Below are positions 1-6,582 of a stretch of DNA of 7,029 bases, in pieces. Below the pieces are notes generated by a model. That model had not been told where the DNA came from. It did no database searches and worked only from the letters and a program-made list of their open reading frames with translations. Where the stretch lies: assembly GCA_001751155.1 (NCBI GenBank), contig MAXR01000090.1, forward strand, positions 6,246 through 13,274, written 5' to 3'. How positions within the stretch are numbered: position 1 is the first letter of the stretch; each line of letters opens with the position of its first letter. This DNA is from Desulfuromonadales bacterium C00003068 (GTDB taxonomy: Bacteria; Desulfobacterota; Desulfuromonadia; Desulfuromonadales; Desulfuromonadaceae). Position numbers and translations under genes: made by a program.

Positions 1-12
1 CCCCCCCCTTAT

Positions 13-16
13 GGAG
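13..16 (+). promoter_or_regulatory. Ribosome binding site of the TetR-family gene
   Basis: GGAG lies 8 nt before the ATG at 25 and supports that start. An earlier ATG at 11 is in another frame and has no such site. A run of C bases fills positions 1-8, directly upstream. Confidence 0.7.
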
Positions 17-24
17 CTGAAGTT

Positions 25-666
25 ATGTCAACATCACCAACCCTTAGTCGTGCTGAGCAGAAACAACTTACTCGGCAAAAACTCTTGGATGCCACTATCG
101 ATCTGATTGCCGAACAGGGACTATCAGGAGTGACACTGGGCAAAGTGGCAGAGCGGACTGGATTATCGCGGGGGATTAGTAATTATCACTTCGAGACTAA
201 AGAGCTGTTGATGCTTGAGGTGCTGCGCATGCTCTATCACGAGCATGAACGAGCATGGCGCAGTGCCGTGGCTGATGTTGATGAAAGTCCAGTTCAGCGA
301 TTACATATCTTGATTGAAACGTTGTTGACGCCACCGATTGCTGATCATCGCAAAGTCGCGGTGTGGATGGCATTTTGGGGCGTGGCCCCGCAGCGGGAAA
401 CTTATTTGGAGATCTGTGCCAGTATTGACCGTGAGTATGAAGCTGAGGTGGCGGGGGTGTTACGCCAGTTGTCCGCTGGCGCGGAGCGTGTCAATGGCAT
501 GAGTCTTAAGGAAATTTCAGTCACTCTGACATCAATGATTGATGGTTTTTGGCTGAACTATCTGATTTCACCGGGCTGTCTTGATCCAGAGAATGCTGTT
601 AAGGCGTGTTTGGCTTTTCTTTCGAGTTTTTTCCCGGAGTTTAAATCTTTGTTAAATGATGATTAA
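25..666 (+). CDS. TetR/AcrR-family transcriptional regulator, BetI-like
   Basis: This is a 213-aa one-component DNA-binding regulator, expected to act as a cytoplasmic dimeric repressor released by a small ligand. The N-terminal TetR domain spans about residues 14-62. Its helix-turn-helix is at about 36-56, running from VTLGKVAERTGLSRG to the NYHF motif, followed by the usual TKELL. The C-terminal half resembles the BetI type: a VWMAFWG segment at 113-119 and MIDGFWL at 171-177 correspond to the AWLAFW and LIDGLWL segments of Escherichia coli BetI. The length is normal for the family. The start at 25 has a good GGAG site. No choline or betaine genes are visible, so the ligand and targets are unknown and I do not assign the symbol betI. 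The upstream neighbour is outside the window. The next gene, a diguanylate cyclase, converges on it, so the two are not an operon. The family call is secure; the specificity is not. Confidence 0.93.
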   Translation: MSTSPTLSRAEQKQLTRQKLLDATIDLIAEQGLSGVTLGKVAERTGLSRGISNYHFETKELLMLEVLRMLYHEHERAWRSAVADVDESPVQRLHILIETLLTPPIADHRKVAVWMAFWGVAPQRETYLEICASIDREYEAEVAGVLRQLSAGAERVNGMSLKEISVTLTSMIDGFWLNYLISPGCLDPENAVKACLAFLSSFFPEFKSLLNDD

Positions 667-691
667 CCATTTCGTTTTGTAAGATACAAAA

Positions 692-717
692 AGGGCAGAA
701 CCTCACGGTTCTGCCCT
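692..717. terminator. Hairpin terminator shared by the convergent TetR and cyclase genes
   Basis: The 11-bp perfect stem has arms at 692-702 and 707-717 (AGGGCAGAACC and its complement) and a 4-nt TCAC loop. Read on the minus strand the hairpin is followed by TTTTTGTATC, a proper U-tract, so it should stop transcription arriving from the cyclase gene, whose stop codon lies about 100 nt before it. Read on the plus strand, 25 nt after the TetR stop, the tail is only ATATAGTTG, so termination there should be weaker. Confidence 0.8.
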
Positions 718-817
718 ATATAGTTGAGTTATAACGCAATATGAAAAATGGCCACGATGTGAATATCCTGAGCCTTTGTTGTTCTATCAATGACAAATCT
801 TCAACATGAAGTGGGCA

Positions 818-1843
818 TCAGAAAAATTCGATTTCTCCTGAAATAATCTCTTTTTCCTCGACCAGTCCCTTTTCAAGAAGTTCGCCATAATTACAGATTT
901 TATTACGGCCATTATTTTTTGCGTAGTACAGAGCTTTGTCCGCATGATCTAACAGGGTGGCAGTAAATATGCTGGGATCCATTTTTATGACACCGATACT
1001 GACCGTGACTTGACCGACTTGTGGGAACGGATACTCTTCCATTGCAACACGGAAGCGATCAAAGGCTATCAAGGCTTTTTCTTCAGTTGGAGCGCTGAGA
1101 ATAATGACAAATTCTTCGCCACCGAAGCGGAACAAGTAGTCATTCTCTCTGAAATGAGCCTGCATCAGTTGAGAGGTTAACAGGAGTACCTCGTCGCCAT
1201 ACAGGTGGCCCCAATTATCGTTGATTCGCTTAAAGTTATCGATGTCAGCCATTCCTAACCAGAATTTGGCATCTTCTCCGTTTAGATCGGTTCTTCGATT
1301 TATTGGCACATTCTCTGTCGCCAGTGGGCGGTTGAGAGATATTTTATTTATGGTTTCATCGAATGTTTTCCTGTTGGGTAGCCCTGTCAGCATGTCCAGT
1401 TGAGAATCACTGAGTACTGCATAGAAATTGCGGTAGATCCCAAGTAGGCCATTAATCATGTGTGTATCTAGGGTGTTCAATCTGTCTTTTGTTGTCGTGA
1501 CGAGGAATACTTCTTGCGACTTTGGTTGAAGAATATGCCAAACAGTCAGCAATGTGTCTGAATCGAGTTTGCGACTAAAGGGCTGTTTGGTTCGACTGAC
1601 AATTTCAATGCCAGCCTGAATCTCATCTGAAATTACGATCTCTTCCCAAATGATTTCATACTTGTCTTTTTTTAACGTCAATTGATAGTTAGCAACGCCA
1701 TTTCTATCAAATTTTAAGATGAGCAGTTCCTGTGGCCGAATGAATTCCTCAAGTGTTTTCAGCAGGCTGTACTCCATAAGTTCTAAATCATGGATAGCTG
1801 TCATATTAACAAGTTTGTCGAGGAATCGTGGAGCGTTAGCCAT
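818..1843 (-). CDS. Diguanylate cyclase (GGDEF domain) with an N-terminal sensory region
   Basis: The 341-aa protein should make cyclic di-GMP from two GTP. The GGDEF domain covers about residues 148-316 and looks active: LTGLPNR at 152-158, the metal-binding ADID at 199-202 followed by NFKRIND, and the signature GGEEF at 241-245. An RxxD inhibitory site (REND, 232-235) lies exactly five residues before it, so product feedback inhibition is expected. The stretch between LTGLPNR and ADID is somewhat longer than usual. Residues 1 to about 147 lack membrane segments and may be a GAF-like sensor, judging only from the pattern of beta-strands and the amphipathic helix leading into the cyclase; its ligand is unknown. 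A short acidic tail follows the domain. I start at the ATG at 1843 because AGGA sits 7 nt upstream. In-frame ATGs at 1921 and 1873 would add 26 or 10 residues but lack good ribosome binding sites, and the extra stretch is AT-rich leader. The gene is divergent from the autotransporter. Confidence 0.9.
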   Translation of the reverse strand: MANAPRFLDKLVNMTAIHDLELMEYSLLKTLEEFIRPQELLILKFDRNGVANYQLTLKKDKYEIIWEEIVISDEIQAGIEIVSRTKQPFSRKLDSDTLLTVWHILQPKSQEVFLVTTTKDRLNTLDTHMINGLLGIYRNFYAVLSDSQLDMLTGLPNRKTFDETINKISLNRPLATENVPINRRTDLNGEDAKFWLGMADIDNFKRINDNWGHLYGDEVLLLTSQLMQAHFRENDYLFRFGGEEFVIILSAPTEEKALIAFDRFRVAMEEYPFPQVGQVTVSIGVIKMDPSIFTATLLDHADKALYYAKNNGRNKICNYGELLEKGLVEEKEIISGEIEFF

Positions 1844-1850
1844 GGTCAGT

Positions 1851-1854
1851 TCCT
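1851..1854 (-). promoter_or_regulatory. Ribosome binding site that decides the cyclase start
   Basis: On the minus strand AGGA lies 7 nt before the ATG at 1843. Neither upstream in-frame ATG (1873, 1921) has a comparable purine motif, so this site argues for the shorter 341-aa protein. Confidence 0.6.
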
Positions 1855-2137
1855 GTTCTTTTTGGGACAGCATCAAGAATGATGTCTGTACAAAATATTT
1901 TATATTTTGAAGACATATCATATCTTAAGATTAAATAACAGGGACGCTTGATTAGGATTCTATGCTCCCTTTGAGGGCCTTTTATTGCAGTGTGCTAAAG
2001 GATGCTTAATCGTTCGGGATTATTGAGTGACTACGAACTTTGGGCTAATTGCCAGTTGATGATATTCGAGTGAGCCTTTGTTCTGGTTATCGCCTTATCT
2101 ACACTTAATGGCAATCAATCAAGTAAATGTAAATGCT

Positions 2138-2166
2138 TTTATATTATAAATAGTATACATTAGAAT
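2138..2166 (+). promoter_or_regulatory. Candidate sigma-70 promoter for the autotransporter
   Basis: TTTATA (2138-2143, 4 of 6 matches to the -35 consensus) and TAGAAT (2161-2166, 5 of 6 matches to the -10 consensus) are separated by 17 nt. The 5' leader would be about 70 nt. The surroundings are AT-rich, so chance matches are likely; this is only a candidate. Confidence 0.3.
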
Positions 2167-2229
2167 CTTGTTTAGGTAAGTCGATGAGATGTTACTGTCG
2201 CATTTAAGTTTTATGTATTTGAATAACTC

Positions 2230-2234
2230 GGAGG
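2230..2234 (+). promoter_or_regulatory. Strong ribosome binding site of the autotransporter
   Basis: GGAGG lies 7 nt before the ATG at 2242, a near-ideal Shine-Dalgarno sequence. It fixes the start of the large gene and, together with the signal peptide that follows at once, predicts efficient translation. Confidence 0.8.
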
Positions 2235-2241
2235 TTCCAAA

Positions 2242-5200
2242 ATGTTGAAAAGAGGAATTGGTTGTTTGTTCTTGGTTGTAGCGACGGTTATTTTACCTGC
2301 AAGTTTGGTTTTTTCTAGTACGCCATCGTCTGATGCTAGCGTCGTTTATGCGGGACCGAACATCAATGAAACGTATTCGCCGTTATCGGAACTGGGTAAC
2401 CCTCTAGAGTTGAATAACGCGACACTCCTTGAATCTGAATGGAGTAGTGTGAATCCCTATACTCTTGGCGTATTGTTTGAGTCCCTAGGCGCTGGCGTTA
2501 CAGGCAGCGTAAGCCTTGATCAAGGCTCGGTTCTCCATATCTTTGGTGAGAGTGTCGATTCCGATCTGGATCTTTTTGGTGTTGAGATGCGTGATGTTAC
2601 GACGGCAGCTGTAGCGTTAGATAATGGTTCTTCAATTAAGGTTGACACGCAAGGGGCTCTTGATACAGAGAATTCAGCGACTGGTATTGAAATTGGCGAA
2701 GCTGAGATGGCGACGATTAGCTTGGCAAACGGTTCGATAGTGCAGGCGACGGGGGTTGCCAGCGGCGAATGTTCCTATGTCGATCCAACGGCCATTGAAA
2801 TCTACGATGTCGGCACGGCTAACATCGCCCTTTCAAGTAGTTCAAAACTGGTGGCGACACAGTTAGCTGATGGTCTTGAGCCAAATCCGTGGGCTTCTGG
2901 TGTTGAAAGTTTCAATGTCGATGACCTGTCCATTCTACTACAGGAAGATTCACAGTTGCTGGTAACTAACACTACAACAGGTATTCAGGCCGAGGCCAGC
3001 AGTTGGGGGCTTTATGCGAATGGCAGCGACCAAGTAGCTGTTGATCTGATTTCCGAGGCGAAAATCGAGGTGGTCACCGAAGCAGAAGGGGACGAATCGA
3101 TCGCTAAAAGTTATGGGTCTACCTTTACAGATAATAATCAAACTATTTTCAATATTGACGGTCAGTCAAAACTTTCTAGTAGCGCAACCGCTCAAGGGAT
3201 TGATAGTGATGCCCTCGCCGTAGGGGTTTATGCCCAGTCTGATCTTGCTGGCAGTAGCTTCACATTTGAGTCCACAGCAGGTTCTTTGATTCTATCTCGT
3301 GCTAGCGCAGCGGATGCCGCAACAGGTGTAATTGCCGTTGAATTAGAGCAGAGTGATATTACTATTGCTGAGAAATCACTACTTACGGCTGTGGCAACTG
3401 CAGTCGAAGAGCGTACCGATGATGAGACCGCTAACGCCGTTGCTCTCGCATCGACAATGTCGGCAAAAGCAGGTAAAGAGATCAACATTGATATAAACAA
3501 TTCGAGTATTGTCGCAGAAATGACAGCAAATGCGATTCAGTCGGGTGGCGGCGGCTCGAGCGCCATTATTGATTTTGGCGATGGTGCCGTGCCCAGTGCG
3601 GTGGCACTTTTCAATTATGAAAGCGCAACGCTGAACGTGATCGACTCCACTCTTAAAGTGACCGCCGAGGCAACAGCTCAGTCTGTTAACGGTGAAAGTA
3701 GCGCGAGTATTGGTACTGGAAATGTTGCTGATGAAAGTGATGAAGATGACTTCTATGATCAATATATGCTCAGTGGTATCGTTATTGATCCCAACCCTTT
3801 AGATGAAGATCGACAATCAACAACCGCCGTTTCTTTGCAGAATTCAACGGTGGAGGTTGCGACTACGGCACAGTCTGAAGATTCAAGTGAGATTCATGTT
3901 TCAGGAATCTTGATGCACACTATCGTTAGTGTGCAAGATGGTGGTGAGCCATCTTTACAACTGCATGATTCTGCTGTGAAGGTTTCAGCACAGGCGACAA
4001 CCACCAGTCCTGAAGGGGAAACTTTTGTATCGGCCGGGGGGATCGAAGTTCAGTTTGCTAGTGGTGATGCACTGATTCTAAACAGCTCAATCGTTGATGT
4101 TTCAGCTACGGCACTGTCTGAGAATGATAGTGAGGTTCAAGTTGTGGGAATTATCATGGATTATGTCGCTAGTGAGCAAGATATTAGCGAGCCGTCTTTA
4201 GAACTGCATGATTCTGCTGTGAAGGTTTCCGCACAGGCAACAACCACCAGTCTTGAAGGGAAAACTGATGCTTCGGCTATGGGGATCGCTGTTATGTCTG
4301 ATAACGGTGGCGCACTGCTGTTAGACAACTCAAGCGTTGATGTTAATGCCTCTGGGGGGTTCTTGTCTGCCGGTGTTATAGCCTTTAATATGGGGCAAGA
4401 GAGTGTTTATCGTGTTGACCTGGTCAACGGTAGTCGGGTGAGCTACGAGGGCAGCGATGAATACAGTGAAATTGGAGCCGCTTTACTGACGATGGGAGAT
4501 GTGGAAATCAATATTGATTCGAGCTCCTCAATTGCCGGTAATATTGCAGTTTTAAACTTCATGGGCGGTGGGCAAATCAATAATCAAGGAACCATTTCTG
4601 GGGCAATCATGGCTGGAGCCTTACATAACGGATCAACGGGGGTATTGCAGGTAGATTTGAGTTCTGTAGCGTTCCTCCCACAGATGGATTCCTATTATTC
4701 CTTAATCAGTGCAACCCTTGATCCGGGCACAACCTTTCAAATTAACTCAACCGATTATATTCCGTTCAGCACTTATGGCGAATCTGTCAGTCAACCGTTG
4801 TTGATTGCAGATGAGGGTGACTGGGATCAACAACAACTGAACTTGACCACGCAAGATCAATCATCGCTGTTGAGTTTGAGCTGGGATGATGATTCAGATG
4901 CCAATCATCTGATTGTTAAAGCACAATTGCTGACTCCTGAACAAGCTGGACTGTCAACCAACGCCACTGCGGCATTTCATGCCGCTATGGCTGATGAAAA
5001 ATTCACCCTTGTAACGGATCCAGACGAGTGGACTCCCAACGTCAATGGTGCATTTGTTGCTGGTATGAGTCAAACCCTCGGCACCTCAAGCTTCAACATT
5101 GGCAACCGCCTTGGCGCGCTGATGGGGCTTAACAGTGGCGATCAGGTGGCTGCCAACAGTGGCATGTGGTTTAGCATCCGCTTTAGCGAAACGGAACAAG

Positions 5201-5973
5201 ATCAGCGCGATGGCGCCAGCGGATTTGACGCCGACAGCACCGGGCTGACTATCGGCCTCGACCATGAATTTGGCGATACCGTTTTCGGTTTTGCTTACAC
5301 CCGTGGCACCACCGATGCCGACGCTGACGACAACAGTGCCGACTTTGATATGAGCGATAACCTGTTCAGCCTTTATAGCAGTTACGACGGTGGCGCATGG
5401 TACGGTGAAGCAATTGTTTCAGCTGGCTTCGGTAGCGTCGATGGCAACCGCAATGTTGGTAGTGATGTCTACCAGAGTGATTACGACAGTAATAGTTACA
5501 ACGCTAAGGTTGAGATGGGGCTGAAGTTTAACCAACAAGGCTGGCAGATTAATCCATTACTGGCCATGCAGTACTCCGTTAAAGAGTACGATAGCTACAG
5601 CGAAACTGGTGGTGGTGACCTCGCTCTTCATGTTGATTCACAGGATTACAGTGTTTGTAGCGCAGGGCTTGGTGCTCAGGCGCAAAAAGAGTTCCAACGC
5701 AATTGGGGAACCATTACTCCTGAAGTTAGTGGCATGGTGAATTACGACCTAGAAAATGATCGTATTATCAGTACTGCCAACTTCGTCGGTGGCAGCACAG
5801 CCTTTGTCACCAAAGGGGTTGAGCCCGCTGAAACCAGTTGGGATCTTGGTGCTGCGCTTACCATCGCCAGTATTGGTGAGCAAAACGTCAGCTTGCGTTT
5901 AGGTTATGACTATTCAGGTCGTCAAGACTTCGACGCTCATAGTTTTACCGGTAAAGTTCGCTTTGAGTTCTAA
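2242..5973 (+). CDS. Large autotransporter: beta-helix passenger with C-terminal outer-membrane barrel
   Basis: The 1243-aa protein is a type V secreted surface protein. Residues 1 to about 25 form a Sec signal peptide (LKR, then a hydrophobic core ending near VFS). The passenger, about 26-930, is rich in Ser, Thr, Ala, Asp and Val and built of repeats of about 35-40 residues: a strand such as VALDNGSSIKV or ISLANGSIVQA, a polar stretch, then a strand near GI or GV. Anchors are at about 124, 159, 194 and 229 and the pattern continues to about 700, as expected for a beta-helix. Residues 534-613 and 614-695 are a near-exact duplication. A linker and helix at about 930-970 lead into the barrel at about 975-1243, which ends VRFEF with the terminal Phe recognised by the BAM machinery. 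No protease, lipase or other catalytic motif and no RGD is visible, so an adhesin or aggregation factor is the likeliest role, without proof. The only cysteines after the signal are 177 and 1139. A strong ribosome site precedes it and a strong terminator follows. Confidence 0.93.
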   Translation: MLKRGIGCLFLVVATVILPASLVFSSTPSSDASVVYAGPNINETYSPLSELGNPLELNNATLLESEWSSVNPYTLGVLFESLGAGVTGSVSLDQGSVLHIFGESVDSDLDLFGVEMRDVTTAAVALDNGSSIKVDTQGALDTENSATGIEIGEAEMATISLANGSIVQATGVASGECSYVDPTAIEIYDVGTANIALSSSSKLVATQLADGLEPNPWASGVESFNVDDLSILLQEDSQLLVTNTTTGIQAEASSWGLYANGSDQVAVDLISEAKIEVVTEAEGDESIAKSYGSTFTDNNQTIFNIDGQSKLSSSATAQGIDSDALAVGVYAQSDLAGSSFTFESTAGSLILSRASAADAATGVIAVELEQSDITIAEKSLLTAVATAVEERTDDETANAVALASTMSAKAGKEINIDINNSSIVAEMTANAIQSGGGGSSAIIDFGDGAVPSAVALFNYESATLNVIDSTLKVTAEATAQSVNGESSASIGTGNVADESDEDDFYDQYMLSGIVIDPNPLDEDRQSTTAVSLQNSTVEVATTAQSEDSSEIHVSGILMHTIVSVQDGGEPSLQLHDSAVKVSAQATTTSPEGETFVSAGGIEVQFASGDALILNSSIVDVSATALSENDSEVQVVGIIMDYVASEQDISEPSLELHDSAVKVSAQATTTSLEGKTDASAMGIAVMSDNGGALLLDNSSVDVNASGGFLSAGVIAFNMGQESVYRVDLVNGSRVSYEGSDEYSEIGAALLTMGDVEINIDSSSSIAGNIAVLNFMGGGQINNQGTISGAIMAGALHNGSTGVLQVDLSSVAFLPQMDSYYSLISATLDPGTTFQINSTDYIPFSTYGESVSQPLLIADEGDWDQQQLNLTTQDQSSLLSLSWDDDSDANHLIVKAQLLTPEQAGLSTNATAAFHAAMADEKFTLVTDPDEWTPNVNGAFVAGMSQTLGTSSFNIGNRLGALMGLNSGDQVAANSGMWFSIRFSETEQDQRDGASGFDADSTGLTIGLDHEFGDTVFGFAYTRGTTDADADDNSADFDMSDNLFSLYSSYDGGAWYGEAIVSAGFGSVDGNRNVGSDVYQSDYDSNSYNAKVEMGLKFNQQGWQINPLLAMQYSVKEYDSYSETGGGDLALHVDSQDYSVCSAGLGAQAQKEFQRNWGTITPEVSGMVNYDLENDRIISTANFVGGSTAFVTKGVEPAETSWDLGAALTIASIGEQNVSLRLGYDYSGRQDFDAHSFTGKVRFEF
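3841..4323 (+). repeat. Tandem duplication inside the passenger (about 240-243 bp units)
   Basis: Two units, 3841-4080 and 4081-4323, encode residues 534-613 and 614-694 or so, each starting with an NS(S)xVxV strand. The best-conserved stretch, 3961-4023 against 4204-4266, matches at 59 of 63 bases, with a period of exactly 243 bp (81 codons). The first parts of the units differ more and contain a one-codon indel. A third, partial unit begins at about 4327 (NSSVDV). The period equals two coils of the basic 35-40-residue repeat, so the beta-helix register is kept. Confidence 0.85.
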
Positions 5974-5997
5974 AATAGCCTTAACCGTATAGTTTTA

Positions 5998-6042
5998 ACA
6001 ATAAAGCCCCGCCAAACTCAACGTTTGGCGGGGCTTTATTGT
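5998..6042. terminator. Strong bidirectional intrinsic terminator
   Basis: A perfect 20-bp stem has arms 5998-6017 and 6023-6042 around a 5-nt TCAAC loop. The core is GCCCCGCC with flanking AATAAA and TTTATT, giving a U-rich tail in both directions (TTTATTGTG on plus, TTTATTGTTAAAA on minus). It lies 24 nt after the autotransporter stop and about 110 nt past the stop of the converging kinase gene, so it insulates the two units from each other. Confidence 0.93.
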
Positions 6043-6077
6043 GATAATTCTGGACTCGGTTAACAGGGCGTTCCAAG

Positions 6078-6140
6078 TATCTGACATCGTATCGTTTAAA
6101 GTGGATACGTATCAGTGCTTAATCCCTAAGTGTGCTTAAT
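6078..6140. repeat. Cluster of short repeats between terminator and kinase gene
   Basis: GTATC or its complement occurs four times in 36 bp (6078-6082, 6089-6093, 6104-6108, 6109-6113); the last two form the 10-bp palindrome GATACGTATC (6104-6113). Directly after it, GTGCTTAAT occurs twice, 17 bp apart (6115-6123 and 6132-6140). I know no function for these motifs. They lie in the 3' untranslated region of the kinase operon and could be chance. Confidence 0.4.
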
Positions 6141-6153
6141 TTGTCGGGTCACT

Positions 6154-6582
6154 TTATGACAGATTGAAGCAGAAAGTAACCTCATTGGTTGCTCCAGTAT
6201 ACTGATAGCTGAGGCTGTCGGTCATTTCTTTGGCCAGAAAAATCCCCAGCCCACCGATTTGCCGCTCTTCGCAGCTTAATTGGGTATCGGGGGGGGCTTG
6301 ATCCAGTGGATTGAATGCAGCACCCCAGTCGCGAATGGTGACACAGAACTTGGGCTGGTCTTGACGCAGATAGCATTCAACCTCGATATCACCGATATGG
6401 TCTGGATAGGCATAGCTGAACACATTGACCACCAGTTCTTCCATCACCAACTCTAACTTGAGGTGGTACTCTTCGGGTAGGGCCAACGCGTGCGCTTGTT
6501 CGCGAACAAACTCCTGTAGTGGTTCAAGCGATGCAAGCTCAGCGGCAATACGCATGGTTGCGTTCTGGGAGTTCTCAGCCAT
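6154..6582 (-). CDS. RsbW/SpoIIAB-like HATPase: serine kinase or anti-sigma factor
   Basis: The 142-aa protein is a single GHKL ATPase domain of the anti-sigma-factor kinase type, expected to bind ATP and phosphorylate the partner STAS protein encoded just upstream. The N box is EELVVNVFSYAYP (48-60, Asn53 for magnesium), the G1 box DWGAAFNP (85-92), and the G2 box GGLGIFLAK (110-118). There are no membrane segments. I start at the ATG at 6582, preceded by AGG at 6 nt. It overlaps the STAS gene by 8 bp (its TGA is at 6575-6577), indicating translational coupling. An in-frame ATG at 6648 would add 22 poorly conserved-looking residues and a 74-bp overlap. A run of eight C bases in the coding strand (6289-6296) encodes Ala-Pro-Pro at 96-98, between G1 and G2. 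The target, whether a sigma factor or another protein, is not encoded here. Confidence 0.9.
   Translation of the reverse strand: MAENSQNATMRIAAELASLEPLQEFVREQAHALALPEEYHLKLELVMEELVVNVFSYAYPDHIGDIEVECYLRQDQPKFCVTIRDWGAAFNPLDQAPPDTQLSCEERQIGGLGIFLAKEMTDSLSYQYTGATNEVTFCFNLS

Larger units (their letters stand above)
1844..2241. other. AT-rich divergent intergenic region, no gene seen
   Basis: About 400 bp separate the cyclase start from the autotransporter start. The region must carry promoters in both directions. I see no coding potential beyond a 15-codon ATG frame at 1962-2009, no RNA gene and no convincing long inverted repeat. The half near the autotransporter is very AT-rich, with a tandem TAAATG pair at 2124-2135 and a GTATAC palindrome at 2153-2158. 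Its length is generous for two simple promoters and leaves room for regulator sites, but I recognise no specific operator. Confidence 0.6.

Noticed and set aside
25..666. Naming the TetR-family gene betI
   Set aside because: The C-terminal half resembles BetI, but no choline or betaine genes are present and the resemblance is shared by many regulators of other function.
1967..1977. Small hairpin CCCT-TTG-AGGG followed by a T-rich stretch
   Set aside because: The stem is only 4 bp with a 3-nt loop, too weak for a terminator, and it lies between two divergent genes where none is needed.
1962..2009. 15-codon open frame in the divergent intergenic region
   Set aside because: It is too short, the AGGA upstream sits too close to the ATG, and the peptide has no features; chance explains it.
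2242..2330. Cys8 of the autotransporter signal region as a lipoprotein anchor
   Set aside because: The cysteine comes before the hydrophobic core and lacks a lipobox (preceded by GIG), so an ordinary signal peptide fits better.
3228..3762. Two overlapping minus-strand open frames inside the autotransporter
   Set aside because: They are antisense shadows of the repetitive passenger coding sequence, with low-complexity or Cys/His-rich translations, no ribosome sites and no recognisable domain.
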